A stretch of 64,000 bases of DNA from positions 3,146,712 to 3,210,711 of the forward strand of contig NZ_CP036268.1 of assembly GCF_007744515.1 (NCBI RefSeq). Direction: 5' to 3'. Shown here in pieces: positions 29,501 through 38,096 of this stretch; within the stretch, counting starts at the first letter, position 1, and each line of letters opens with the position of its first letter. This DNA comes from Stratiformator vulcanicus. Its GTDB lineage: Bacteria; Planctomycetota; Planctomycetia; Planctomycetales; Planctomycetaceae. Both the position numbers and the translations under genes were made by a program. The notes under the pieces were generated by a model, which saw only the letters and a list, made by a program, of their open reading frames with translations, ran no database searches and had not been told where the DNA came from.

Positions 29501-30626
29501 ACCGCGTGTCGAGCGACTCGCGCCGATGCAGCCCCGCCGAAAGAAACGATCGGCCCGTCCCGGGCGGCCCCGCAAGCGTGTCCCCGTTCGCACGGTTTCG
29601 CATGTCGCTGCGCTGCCGACTCGATCCGATTCGGTGGTCGAAGCCGCGGGCCTGATCGTCGACGCCTTCAGCGGACTTTGGATCAGGCACGCCCGCACGA
29701 TGCGGCTCTCTGCCGCCGAGGCGTTTCTCGATCCCGTCATCTGGCGTCGGACCAAAGCCTTCGTTCGCGAGTATGGCAGCGAATTGCTGCACGCCCGCCT
29801 GATGACCGTGACCAATCTTCGAGCAATTTTGCACGAAGGCGTTGCCGGCTTTCTTGACCGCTTGGTTGAAGATTCCAATCCGCTTTCCGAATTGAAATTC
29901 GCCGACGCACTTAAAACGAAGAAAGTCGATGCTGACGAAGCGGCGGAGATTCTGGAACTGATCTTCACGACGGTACTCGATCAGCTTGATCGATTCGTCG
30001 AGTACAACACCACGACGACACAATCGGACTATGGCGAGAAGTTTGATCGCTTCCTCGATCTGCTCCGCATTGAAGCGCGATACGACCGCGATCAATGGAA
30101 CCTGATGCCCATGATCCTCGCGCATCGGGCGATGGCCGAGCACGGCGAATATGAAGCGGTCCGGCAGTGGGAGAAATTTCTGGCCGTTCAGACCGCCGAG
30201 AAAGCAGACGCCTATCTGAAACGGCTCGGCGATATCGAGCGGCGACACGCCATCCGACTGCCCTCGGTTCATGACCATGTCGCCGAAAAATTTATTCGAC
30301 CGCTCGCGGTGAATCGCATTCTGACGCTGGTCGCCAAGACCACCGGTGATGCGCCGGTCGATCGGGCGCGGCGCGAATTTCGATCGGCCGTCGAGGCTTA
30401 CCTTACCGAATCGAGCGGTTCCTCGGTCGACTTGCCGGAATGGTTGGCTCGGCTCGAGCAGCGCGTCGATGCCGTCGTCTCACACCGTGACGCCCGACTC
30501 GATCCGTTCACCCTCCGGCGAGCACCGCGGCAAATGCGGCCGCGGCAACTGCTGCTGCAATTGCGGCGAGCGGAGCGACGAAAGCCTAAGAGGCCGCGCG
30601 AGCGCACGAACGAACTCGCATCCTAA
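26589..30626 (+). CDS. large soluble protein of unknown function (1345 aa)
   Basis: I do not recognise the family. The ATG at 26589 (M-A-N-S-G-T-S) is chosen because upstream in-frame codons overlap the divergent tyrA start region and encode unrelated low-quality sequence. The product has no signal peptide or membrane helix and is predicted mostly alpha-helical, with leucine/alanine/arginine/aspartate-rich stretches. A very acidic insert lies at about residues 660-725, and a strongly basic proline-rich stretch (R-R-K-K-R-S-A-R-P-G-R-P-R-K-R) at about 980-995 could bind nucleic acid or form a linker. The C-terminus is Arg/Lys-rich. It is a single gene with no obvious operon partner. Helical-repeat scaffold is my best guess only. 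Confidence 0.8.
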   Translation: MANSGTSSGKITEAARALLGYLNYSAGRADVAALSAANEMFAALDPSSWDEVRSALRGELKSLAAESDAFRDSRQASAALDLTFDELLPAYRRHHRDLLAHLEPTDELNPFFLMRMFEAVLRQESPLDSSDRVVEGTIGTINDYVGYRPRAVLENDRLAEVYAHERFRPVPLFIAGAGVAWGPFHDLLEAALKICHQCPAPMREAAYLHVERLDEIALDVRAHDHLHPVNKRTNYPFGEWDPDLIDESGYYRRFIVRKIILDSLSAWLRGEDGSNLSYEDRLFDAAGVLCGTMLMASAISGEGPTTHDSTRSLTDLLPDVAKQRDDYYGWLMAIAGSGRAKRLQSEQKQFRQPFGRVRQFLNLYLAEYGSRQVQSRHVAVQYARLGMAPAARELSAQIPSVAGRIECDIRCRISSGRVACSERDIDEAIQSFRDACDLMRRGIECGGLIDPWNILGFQAQFPLFAAREDAIPDHRAESLFDLMEATFDLAGEITTVAAALGRDDSDFLREFQQLGDWWDRFATTVIQDLPSISGQEHFDSASAVASVLRAWYQSKQPGEDVSFWRERVEVLDSPRSFGRIVRVLLDHNQALAAAGLLMEWLSRVDDVGAESGEFSLFDLLRRVFDTIVSDESDEAETWQQTRRFFDFLEANAGEFWETPSFSEFGDDAEPEAAANTDDGEDELFAAAYEGVVYRDSSDDGQEGELMDDGMIPSTDDAEFDTAAERLEPRLKFLSALGRLWQEAAGRFDPVRLENSIADSNPRAELPTRTLNRWRRHANRLSTDLRKLGHFIEDRSIEATAGDADANAALDNVVQAKLQLLHQVVAPVLEVDMGHALLAARVRDEVDPRSRCIAAVLAADVGGVRTTMSSLIADLKFEPLLYVGFDHGGRFKKVVDVRSRQRLIRFLLSELPRLGLLQETRRLLKTALDMERRSRPEGPAVTEFDRLFRTAFSESLDAAIRSVSRTASRLPQPRVERLAPMQPRRKKRSARPGRPRKRVPVRTVSHVAALPTRSDSVVEAAGLIVDAFSGLWIRHARTMRLSAAEAFLDPVIWRRTKAFVREYGSELLHARLMTVTNLRAILHEGVAGFLDRLVEDSNPLSELKFADALKTKKVDADEAAEILELIFTTVLDQLDRFVEYNTTTTQSDYGEKFDRFLDLLRIEARYDRDQWNLMPMILAHRAMAEHGEYEAVRQWEKFLAVQTAEKADAYLKRLGDIERRHAIRLPSVHDHVAEKFIRPLAVNRILTLVAKTTGDAPVDRARREFRSAVEAYLTESSGSSVDLPEWLARLEQRVDAVVSHRDARLDPFTLRRAPRQMRPRQLLLQLRRAERRKPKRPRERTNELAS

Positions 30627-30674
30627 CGCCGATCGGACCGCGACCGGCGTTCGCGGATGATGCGACGGGCCGGA

Positions 30675-32774
30675 TCATTTCTCCCCGACTGGTTCGAGCA
30701 CTTTCTGCTGCTCGTGGTGGGGCATTAATTCGTACTGCGTGACGGCCATCGTGAATTGGCCTTTGCCCGCCGAAAGACTCGATAGCACTCGCGCGTAGGT
30801 CAGCATTTCAGCGAGCGGCACGACGGCCGTGATCGTCTCCAATCCGTTCCCGGCCGGTTCGAGTCCTTCGACTCGACCGCGACGGGTCGAGATATCGCCC
30901 GTGACCGCCCCCACGGTTTCATCCGGAACGGTAATCTCGGCCCGCACCACCGGTTCCAGAAGCGTCGGTTTCGCCTGCTCGAAGACCTTCTTAAAGCAAT
31001 TTCGCCCCGCGGCTTTAAAGGCATTTTCATTGCTGTCGACCGGGTGGTCTTTGCCGAAGAACAGCTCCACGCACACATCCTGCACCTGATAGCCGGCGGC
31101 GACCCCGGCTCGCATCTGCTCGCGAACACCTTTCTCAACGGCAGGAATAAATTGATTCGGCACCGAGCCGCCGCTGACGCGATCGACGAAGGCGAAATTA
31201 ATGTCGGGGTCGTGATGAAAATGCCGCAGATGTTCGAAACGATCCTTGGTGAAGTACTCGTCGGGATTAATACCCGGCGGTAGTTGCGAAACCCTTAAAT
31301 GCACTTCGGCGAATTGTCCCGCTCCTCCCGATTGTTTCTTGTGACGGTAGGAATCGGTCGCTTCGCCGGTCACGGTTTCCCGATATGGTACGCGGGGAGT
31401 ATGAGTGACAATATCGACATGCTCGCGGGTGTGAAGACGTTCCTCAACGAGCTTCAGGTGCAATTCACTCATCCCCTGAATGACCATCTCGTTCGTCTCA
31501 TCATCGCGGGTGAAGTGGAAGGTCTGATCTTCCTCTTCCATGCGATGCAGGGCCGTCGATATCTTTTGTTGATCCGACCGGCTCTTCGGCTCAACGGCCA
31601 GCCCGATGACCGGCTTCGGGAACCGGATCGGCGGTAATTGACGCTCGGCTCCGTTCATGCCGATCGTATCACCGACATGCAATTCCTCGACCTTGGGAAC
31701 CGCGACGATATCCCCCGCGAACGCCTCTTCGGCCCCCTCCTGTTGACCGCCCTGTAAATCGAGCAGCCCGTGCAATTTGACGGTCCGACCACTCGCGAAG
31801 TCGGTCACCGTGGCGTCCTTGGTGAGCCTACCGGAAAAAATGCGGACGTAGCTGAGCTTGCCGGCGTACTGATCGATTCGAGTCTTAAAGACCTGACCGA
31901 TCGCCGGACCATCTTCGCTCGGTACAAGGTCGACAACCCGACCATCCGCGGTCACCGCCTGATGGGGCAGTTTGGCGGGAGACGGCGCGTAGGTCGCCAA
32001 CGCGTCCATGAGTTCGGCAACTCCGACGTCCGCTGACGCGCTGGCAAAGAAAATTGGAATTAAGGTCCCACTGAGCATTGCCCGCGTTGCCCCGACCACA
32101 AGATCCTGCTCGGAAAGTTCTTCGCCGTCGAAGAACCGTTCCATGAGCTTGTCGTCCGACTCCACGATCGCGTCGATCAGCATCTGACGAACTTCGTCGA
32201 AGGAAATCGGCAGTTCACTCGCCGATGCCTCCGCCGAATTAAGAACGGAGACGACACTCTTAAAAGAGCCGCCCTCTCCGACCGGCAGATTCATCGGCAC
32301 ACATTCGCTGCCGAACATCTCGCGGGTATTCTCTAAGAGTGCTTTTAAGTCGGCCCCATCGCAGTCGCAGTCATTAATCAGGATCATGCGGGCAAGACCT
32401 TCCTGAGCGGCCTCCTGAAATCCGCGCCGCGAATTGACTTCGATTCCGTGACAGGCATGAATGACGACCACAGCCGTCTCGACCGCGCGTAAGGCACCGG
32501 CAAGCTGCCCCGCGAAGTCGGGGAAGCCGGGCGTGTCGAGCAGATTAATGCGGGTGCCGTTGTGCGCGAAGTGGCAGATGTGCGAGAAGATCGACATGTG
32601 CCGGGATCGCTCCTCATCCTCGGCATCAAGAAAGCTCGTGCCGTCATCGACGGAACCGGCCTGCGGAATCACTCCCGCCTTGAACAGCATCCGGTCGGCA
32701 AGAGTCGTCTTACCGACCGCCGCGTGGCCTACCAGAGCAACATTCCTCAACTCATCAACGTGCCGAACCGCCAT
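30675..32774 (-). CDS. elongation factor G-like GTPase (EF-G paralogue)
   Basis: Translational GTPase of the EF-G fold: domain I (G domain), II, III, IV with the typical Y-R-H-K-K-Q-S-G-G-A-G-Q-F-A-E-V, and V. The 699 residues are full length. Walker A G-H-A-A-V-G-K-T is at 16-23. Three motifs deviate from canonical EF-G: switch I reads R-H-M-S-I (58-62) instead of R-G-I-T-I; the D-T-P-G-H-V-D-F motif reads D-T-P-G-F-P-D-F (80-87), so the catalytic histidine is Phe84; and the N-K-x-D base-specificity motif reads N-D-C-D (134-137). It therefore resembles FusA2-type paralogues rather than housekeeping FusA. The ATG has a C-A-G-G-A-G...G-A-G-A-A region upstream. The gene stands alone, with no rpsL/rpsG/tuf neighbours. 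Confidence 0.9.
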   Translation of the reverse strand: MAVRHVDELRNVALVGHAAVGKTTLADRMLFKAGVIPQAGSVDDGTSFLDAEDEERSRHMSIFSHICHFAHNGTRINLLDTPGFPDFAGQLAGALRAVETAVVVIHACHGIEVNSRRGFQEAAQEGLARMILINDCDCDGADLKALLENTREMFGSECVPMNLPVGEGGSFKSVVSVLNSAEASASELPISFDEVRQMLIDAIVESDDKLMERFFDGEELSEQDLVVGATRAMLSGTLIPIFFASASADVGVAELMDALATYAPSPAKLPHQAVTADGRVVDLVPSEDGPAIGQVFKTRIDQYAGKLSYVRIFSGRLTKDATVTDFASGRTVKLHGLLDLQGGQQEGAEEAFAGDIVAVPKVEELHVGDTIGMNGAERQLPPIRFPKPVIGLAVEPKSRSDQQKISTALHRMEEEDQTFHFTRDDETNEMVIQGMSELHLKLVEERLHTREHVDIVTHTPRVPYRETVTGEATDSYRHKKQSGGAGQFAEVHLRVSQLPPGINPDEYFTKDRFEHLRHFHHDPDINFAFVDRVSGGSVPNQFIPAVEKGVREQMRAGVAAGYQVQDVCVELFFGKDHPVDSNENAFKAAGRNCFKKVFEQAKPTLLEPVVRAEITVPDETVGAVTGDISTRRGRVEGLEPAGNGLETITAVVPLAEMLTYARVLSSLSAGKGQFTMAVTQYELMPHHEQQKVLEPVGEK

Positions 32775-33354
32775 TTCTCCCGCTCCTGTTCGGGCCGGTT
32801 GGCGGCGTGAGGACGTTCATCGCCGACCGATCGGCCGGGTCTTCAAATCCGTCGCCTGTCTCGCCGCGTCATTCGCCGGAGCGATCGTCGCGATGCGGTA
32901 ACTGGTCGCTTCGCGAGGACGGCTTCAGCCGATGACACTGGCGCCCAAGCGGCGGGGAATCGGCTCCGGCGACCGACTCATGGGGCGAATGGCCCGTCTC
33001 GCATCAGATTTTCGCTCGGGGGTCACCGCCGAACAAATCGGTCGTCACTGATAACTTATCACAGAGGAGAAACGCATTCCAACCAAGGCACGCAGTATTT
33101 CTCATTAAATCAATTCCCCAACCAAACAAGCCCGCAGCGCGAGCAAGGGAATCCGCTCGAAGGGTTGCCCAATCTGTTGACACTTAAGAATGAAGTCTGC
33201 ATTCTTGTGCCGAATATTTTGATAGACCGCGCTACGAAGTGTCTTCATTATTCGAGCATCGATACCACTATTCAATCAGAAAATCTCGGCTTATGTGGAG
33301 GCATTAATCGTCTTGTCCCTTGCTTGCGCTGCGGGCTTGTTGATCGCATCGACT
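32775..33354. other. 580-bp intergenic region with an inverted REP-like pair
   Basis: No gene is seen. The region is upstream of the EF-G-like gene and downstream of the polytopic membrane-protein gene, so it holds the EF-G promoter, which I could not locate with confidence. The notable content is the inverted repeat pair at 33126-33150 and 33316-33340. The roughly 165 bp between the arms is lower in GC than the surroundings and has no open frame with a start and ribosome site. Confidence 0.5.
33126..33340. repeat. inverted pair of 25-bp REP-like sequences
   Basis: ACAAGCCCGCAGCGCGAGCA-AGGGA at 33126-33150 and its reverse complement at 33316-33340 match in 24 of 25 positions, separated by 165 bp. 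The right arm begins 15 bases after the membrane-protein stop. The same sequence occurs singly at 36338-36362, and a related one forms the 19522-19602 hairpin. The paired arrangement resembles a bacterial interspersed mosaic (BIME-like) unit. Confidence 0.8.
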
Positions 33355-34530
33355 TTAACGTGTGCGTGGCAGCGGGAGCAGCAGACTGTTTAATTCGAAG
33401 AGCGCAAGCCTGCCGTCGGCGTTGACGAATTGGACTAAGAACAGCAGGCCGACACCCAGAAAAATGATCGGCACAAACAGTACGATTCCCGAGACCGTCC
33501 ACCATACGGAGCCGGGAAGCTCTCGCTTGTCAGCCACGGCATACGCCGCTCCCGCCGCAAGTCGCGCGGGCCACGCGACAACCACGAACAGCGGAGCAAC
33601 GATCCAAGCGACATCGGCCGGCACATGCACAATCGAAAGTAGAGAGATCGGCAACGCGAGCAGCAGCGCAGCGATCGCCGCTAAGAGGACCGACCACGGA
33701 GCGCGACGAAACAGGCCCCATAGTGACGTAATGTGAAACGCCGCTCGCCAGCGATTTCGTGCCGCAAATCGGGCTTGCGCGAGCGGCTGAATCATCAACG
33801 TAATTGCGAGCGCCATCGCCCCGAGAAATCGCCCGACGGCCATCGGACCGGGCTGCGGCGTATCGATCATCAGCAGCAAGGCCGGGACCGCAAAGATCAC
33901 CCACGCGACGAATACCCCGCGCAATCCGAGCCAGAAGCGACTCCGCAATCGAAGCGCCGCAAGGAACCCGCTCATCCGCAGCGAAGCCCGCCTCACGAAG
34001 CGGCCACGACGAATCTCTCGCCATCCGCGAAGGAGCGTGCCGATCGGATTAAAGAACCGCGCCGGCTTCGCCCCCAAACCGACGGCGAGCAGCAGGTAGA
34101 GCAAGACGATCCACGAGAGGACTACCGTCACGCCGGTGAGACGCTGGGCGACGATCCCGTCGGGATCGATCAGCACCGCATCGGCGGCGAAGTCCGCGAG
34201 TAAGCGCAGCGGAAATGTGAACAGGATCAAACCCACCACCAGCGACGCCCCGCGACGCATTGTCCGGGCCGAGGGAATCGCATCGCGCCAGCGAAAGCCG
34301 TTGGCGATCCGGCCTTCAGATTCCAACAGGTAGCCGAGCACGTAAACGTTCGCTATCGGTATGGCCGATAGCGCCGAAAGGAAGATGACGGCCCCGCAAG
34401 CGTTGAGCCCATGATGCAGGAATCCGCGAATGCGCCGCACGAGCGTCATCCCTGTCAACCGACGTTCAGCCATCGGCTCCGCCGGCGCAACGAAGTCGGG
34501 CTGCGTGGGAGGGGCGACTTCCGCGGACAT
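33355..34530 (-). CDS. polytopic membrane protein, unknown function
   Basis: The 391 residues contain about eight to ten hydrophobic helices with short loops. A soluble Pro-rich N-terminal tail of about 25 residues and basic loops such as R-G-W-R-E-I-R-R-G-R are visible. I recognise no transporter signature. The plan (paired helices, then A-R-N-R-W-R-A-A-F, helices, then a pair near the end) is reminiscent of DUF4013-type membrane proteins, but that is a loose impression. The ATG at 34530 has no Shine-Dalgarno, and starts at Met19 or Met28 are possible. It is divergent from the DUF1549 gene. Confidence 0.75.
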   Translation of the reverse strand: MSAEVAPPTQPDFVAPAEPMAERRLTGMTLVRRIRGFLHHGLNACGAVIFLSALSAIPIANVYVLGYLLESEGRIANGFRWRDAIPSARTMRRGASLVVGLILFTFPLRLLADFAADAVLIDPDGIVAQRLTGVTVVLSWIVLLYLLLAVGLGAKPARFFNPIGTLLRGWREIRRGRFVRRASLRMSGFLAALRLRSRFWLGLRGVFVAWVIFAVPALLLMIDTPQPGPMAVGRFLGAMALAITLMIQPLAQARFAARNRWRAAFHITSLWGLFRRAPWSVLLAAIAALLLALPISLLSIVHVPADVAWIVAPLFVVVAWPARLAAGAAYAVADKRELPGSVWWTVSGIVLFVPIIFLGVGLLFLVQFVNADGRLALFELNSLLLPLPRTR

Positions 34531-34693
34531 GTCGGACGACCAGAACCAAAGACGAAGAGATTGGAACGCGACTAACGTTTCATACCCGCAAACTCATCGC
34601 GGCGCTTCATCCGATTGCACCATCGATTTCAATTGCTTGAAACGATTCGTCGCCCGATCCGGTATATTGGGGAGCAATTCGCAGGAGCTTTCG

Positions 34694-36319
34694 ATGTGGC
34701 GGAATCGATTCATTTTCATCTGCGGGCTGCTCGCGATCTCCGCGTACGTTTTCGGCGCAGCGGCGATCCCCGAGCCAATCAGCACCGCAATTCCCGCAGC
34801 CGAACGATCTGAAGCGCCGGAACCTAAGTCCGGACCGACTGACGGGTCCTTTGCCCAAGCCCTCGCCGACGTCGAAGCAGAACTGTCCGCCCGCAGTTCC
34901 ACGGCCATTAGCATTCCCGTCGCGGAAGAGCTAACGATTCTGCGTCGGCTATCGCTGGCACTGCACGGCACGATTCCGTCACTGGAAGAGATTCGCCGTT
35001 TCGAATCGGATGCCCGGCCCGATCGTCTCGACCGTGCGACAAAGCAGATCATCGAAGACCCGCGGACGGCTGATTACGTTGCCGAACGCTTGAGCCGGAG
35101 TTTCGTCGGAACAGAGAACGGCCAGTTCATCGTGTTTCGCCGCGATCGATTTCTGAATTGGCTCAGCACCGAACTGAACGAGGGGCGGCCGTTCAACGAG
35201 ACCGTGCGGGACATGATCTCGGCGCGGGGACTTTGGACCGACCGACCGGCGGCTAACTTCATTACTGCGGCGGTCACCGACGATCAGATCGACAACGCTG
35301 AATTGACCGGTCGCATTTGCCGAGCGTTTCTCGGTCAGCGAATCGACTGCGCCGAATGCCATGACCACCCGTTCGCCGAGTGGAAGCAGACGGATTTCGA
35401 AGGGCTTGCCGCATTCTTCGAAACGACAGATATCAGCCCACTCGGCATCCATGAGAAGTCAATTGCCGAAATCGCCAGTCAGCGTGCGACAAGTGAAATC
35501 GGCGAGCCGATGGTGCCTTTTTATTCGGAGGGATTGACCGACGGTGAGTCGCCGCGCGATCGTCTCGCGGCGTGGATCGTCGATCCGCAAAACAAACGGT
35601 TCGGCCGAGCCGTTGCCAATCGCATGTGGTGGCTGCTATTCGGTCGGGCTTATCACGCACCGGTCGATGATATTCCCGACCCGGGTGATGAGTCGACCCG
35701 ACTGTTGGACATCCTCGGCGAGGACTTCGCGACGCATCAGTACGACCTGCGTCGGCTGATCCGGCTGATCGCGTCGACCTCCGCCTTTCGCGCCGCCTCC
35801 GCCATCGAGGGGATCGACCAGTCGCGATTTGAGACCGCACAGGACGAGTGGCGAATCTTCCCGGTCAGCCGCCTGCGGCCTGAGCAAATCATCGGATCGA
35901 TGCTGCAAGCCGTGCAAATTCGCACGGCCGACGCGGATGACCAATTCTTGTTCCGTTTGATTCGTTTCGTGCGGGAACGCGACTTCGTCGATGCCTACGG
36001 CGACCCCGGCGACGAGGTACCCGCCGATGCGAGCGCGACGATTCCGCAAGCACTGCTCCGGATGAACGGCCGGTTCACCCGCGAACTGACGGAGGCGAAC
36101 CCCTTCACCGGAACGGGCCGCATCAGCGCGTTCTCGTCTGATGTCGACACCGCCGTCGCAACGGCGTTCCTGTGCGTGCTGACCCGACGCCCGCACGCGA
36201 ACGAACTGGAATCGATCCGGCCGTGGATGAAGCAATCCGACGCGACCTTCGAATCGTCGCAGCTCGAAGATCTAATGTGGGTGCTGATGAACTCCCCAGA
36301 GTTCGCGTGGACCCATTAA
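34694..36319 (+). CDS. exported DUF1549/DUF1553 domain protein
   Basis: Member of the planctomycete-expanded DUF1549/DUF1553 family, usually encoded beside a DUF1501 gene as here. Its biochemical role is not settled. The 541 residues begin with a signal peptide (M-W-R-N-R-F-I-F-I-C-G-L-L-A-I-S), then the DUF1549 part with R-L-S-L-A-L-H-G-T-I-P and the cysteine block R-I-D-C-A-E-C-H-D-H-P-F-A-E-W (C-A-E-C-H at about 218-222, which could bind a c-type heme), and the DUF1553 part with F-G-R-A-V-A-N-R-M-W-W-L-L-F-G-R. At 541 residues it is shorter than the common 700-1000, lacking the N-terminal cytochrome and lectin-type domains. The ATG at 34694 has A-G-G-A-G 7 bases upstream. Confidence 0.9.
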   Translation: MWRNRFIFICGLLAISAYVFGAAAIPEPISTAIPAAERSEAPEPKSGPTDGSFAQALADVEAELSARSSTAISIPVAEELTILRRLSLALHGTIPSLEEIRRFESDARPDRLDRATKQIIEDPRTADYVAERLSRSFVGTENGQFIVFRRDRFLNWLSTELNEGRPFNETVRDMISARGLWTDRPAANFITAAVTDDQIDNAELTGRICRAFLGQRIDCAECHDHPFAEWKQTDFEGLAAFFETTDISPLGIHEKSIAEIASQRATSEIGEPMVPFYSEGLTDGESPRDRLAAWIVDPQNKRFGRAVANRMWWLLFGRAYHAPVDDIPDPGDESTRLLDILGEDFATHQYDLRRLIRLIASTSAFRAASAIEGIDQSRFETAQDEWRIFPVSRLRPEQIIGSMLQAVQIRTADADDQFLFRLIRFVRERDFVDAYGDPGDEVPADASATIPQALLRMNGRFTRELTEANPFTGTGRISAFSSDVDTAVATAFLCVLTRRPHANELESIRPWMKQSDATFESSQLEDLMWVLMNSPEFAWTH

Positions 36320-36337
36320 GAAGTCATTGAAAAGCAA

Positions 36338-36362
36338 ACAAGCCCGCCGCGCAAGCAAGGGA
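36338..36362 (+). repeat. REP-like repeat at the ribosome-binding position of the next gene
   Basis: This single copy, acaagcccgccgcgcaagca + aggga, lies between the DUF1549 stop (36319) and the GTG start at 36368. Its last bases (A-A-G-G-G-A) sit 5 bases upstream of that GTG and could act as the Shine-Dalgarno. It matches 33126-33150 in nearly all positions. Confidence 0.8.
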
Positions 36363-36367
36363 TTTCC

Positions 36368-37642
36368 GTGTCCGACTTCCAACCTCATCCGCGACTTCGA
36401 TCGCGCCGCGACCTGTTCCGCATTGCGTTGGGTGGCGGGCTTTCATTTCTACTTCCGCCCCTATCACTTCGCGCCAGCGAACAACGTGGCGTTGAGCGAC
36501 CGGCATCGCTGATCACCGTCTGGCTACAGGGTGGGCCGAGTCAGTTGGAAACCTGGGACCCGCATCCGGGCACCAAAATTGGCGGTCCGACGCGGGGAAT
36601 CGAAACGTCGATCCCGAAGATTCAAATCGCCGAGCATTTCCCGCGAATCGCCGAGCAGTTGAGGCACCTCAGCGTCATCCGCTCGTTGTCGTCCAAAGAA
36701 GGGGATCACGAACGCGGGACGTATGCGGTCAAGTCTGGGTACCGGCCCGACCCGACGGTGACGCACCCGTCGCTCGGCTCGCTCGTCACGCAGGCATTGC
36801 CGAATAAATCGCTCGAGATTCCCTCGCACGTCGCGCTCGCTTCCGGCACTTGGCCTCCTGTCGGTGGGTATCTCGGGGCCGAATACGATGCGTTCAAGGT
36901 CAGCGATCCCGGCGGGCAGATGCCGCACATCAACCCTCCCGTCTCCACGGAACGACAAGCGATGCGGGTCAACGGACTCGACATCCTCAATCGCTCCTTC
37001 GCACGCGGCCGACCGGGGCAACTGGAACGCACGCTTCAACCGGAGACGGTCCGACGGGCACTAACCATGATGAACTCCGAGCAACTCGAAGCCTTCAAGA
37101 TCGAGGAAGAAACAGCGGAGACTCGCGCGGCTTACGGCGAGGGTCGCTTTGGACGCGGTTGCCTCGTCGCGCGTCGACTCGTTGAGACCGGTGTCCGAGC
37201 GGTTGAAGTCACACTCGACGGTTTTGACTCGCACGCCGATAACTTTGATGCGCATGTCGCCCGCGCAAACGAACTCGACCCCGCGCTGTCGCAACTGGTT
37301 CGCGAGTTGCGGGAGCGCGATTTGTGGCAATCGACGATGCTGCTGTGCGTCGGCGAGTTCGGACGCACTCCGCGAATTAACTCGCTCGATGGTCGCGACC
37401 ACTGGCCGCACGGTTTCTCCTGTCTCGTGGGCGGGGGCGGCCTGCGATCGGGCGTTGTCATTGGTGCAACCGATCCGGAAGGGGGCCGCGAGCCGGTCGA
37501 CCCGGTGACAGTACCCAATCTGCACGCGACGATCCTCTCCCGCTTCGGGATCGACCCGGACGAAGAACTGTGGACACCGATCGGTAGACCGCTCGCGCTG
37601 TCGGAGGGAACGCCGATCGAACGCCTTTTACCTGCCACTTAG
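36368..37642 (+). CDS. exported DUF1501 domain protein
   Basis: DUF1501 proteins belong to the alkaline-phosphatase/sulfatase-like superfamily and are nearly always paired with DUF1549/1553 proteins in planctomycetes. The 424-residue product has a twin-arginine signal (S-R-R-D-L-F-R-I-A-L-G-G-G-L-S-F-L) and the typical W-L-Q-G-G-P-S-Q-L-E-T-W-D-P (about residues 52-65), then K-E-G-D-H-E-R-G-T-Y and G-E-F-G-R-T-P-R-I-N...G-R-D-H-W-P, which are conserved metal- or substrate-site-like blocks in the family. The start is GTG. It is 48 bp downstream of its partner gene, so the two are co-transcribed. Confidence 0.92.
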   Translation: MSDFQPHPRLRSRRDLFRIALGGGLSFLLPPLSLRASEQRGVERPASLITVWLQGGPSQLETWDPHPGTKIGGPTRGIETSIPKIQIAEHFPRIAEQLRHLSVIRSLSSKEGDHERGTYAVKSGYRPDPTVTHPSLGSLVTQALPNKSLEIPSHVALASGTWPPVGGYLGAEYDAFKVSDPGGQMPHINPPVSTERQAMRVNGLDILNRSFARGRPGQLERTLQPETVRRALTMMNSEQLEAFKIEEETAETRAAYGEGRFGRGCLVARRLVETGVRAVEVTLDGFDSHADNFDAHVARANELDPALSQLVRELRERDLWQSTMLLCVGEFGRTPRINSLDGRDHWPHGFSCLVGGGGLRSGVVIGATDPEGGREPVDPVTVPNLHATILSRFGIDPDEELWTPIGRPLALSEGTPIERLLPAT

Positions 37643-38096
37643 TTCTTTCTACGGCTTACATGCCCGGTTTTAATCTGGCCCGGACCCCGCTTGGGTTGCG
37701 TCGAGCATTCAGGCAGACATTTCTGAGCAGGGGCTTCAATTCGGTTGAAATACAAGCCCGAGGCGACAGCCGTCGGGAGAAACGCGGATTGATCGACCAT
37801 CGGCTTGCGCCTCCGGCTGGTATTGGAATCACTTCTAGCAGACCGGCATCCAATGTCGATTTTGGTCGCCAACTGAATGCTCTGGCGGCTGCGCCGCACG
37901 GACGGTGTCCGTGCCACTCGAGATCGGTGGCGAGGCGGGTCAATTTCGGGCACGTGAACGGTTTCACCGCTCCGATCTTGATACCGGCACGATCGTTGCA
38001 TCCGGAATCTTCCGCTCAACCCGACCGGGGGTCGGGGTCGATGCAATAGGTGTGGCGTCCTTGCGCGCCGCAGTGATTCATGGTCAAGGAGTGGCA
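37643..38096. repeat. intergenic region with a diverged dispersed-repeat copy
   Basis: Between about 37840 and 37925 the sequence matches unit 2 at 50244-50328 (cagaccggcatccaatgt ... ctggcggctgcgccgcacgg, then gtccgtgccactcg). The rest is repeat-like without open frames that have starts. The extended open frame of the channel gene that enters from 37905 is translated repeat and is not the true N-terminus. Confidence 0.65.

Noticed and set aside
34430-34693. N-terminal extension of the DUF1549/1553 gene
   Set aside because: It overlaps the divergent membrane-protein gene; ATG 34694 has AGGAG at the right distance and is followed by a signal peptide.
37905-38096. N-terminal extension of the MotA/ExbB-type gene
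   Set aside because: The first part of the open frame translates a dispersed repeat; the ATG at 38097 has a good Shine-Dalgarno (AAGGAG).
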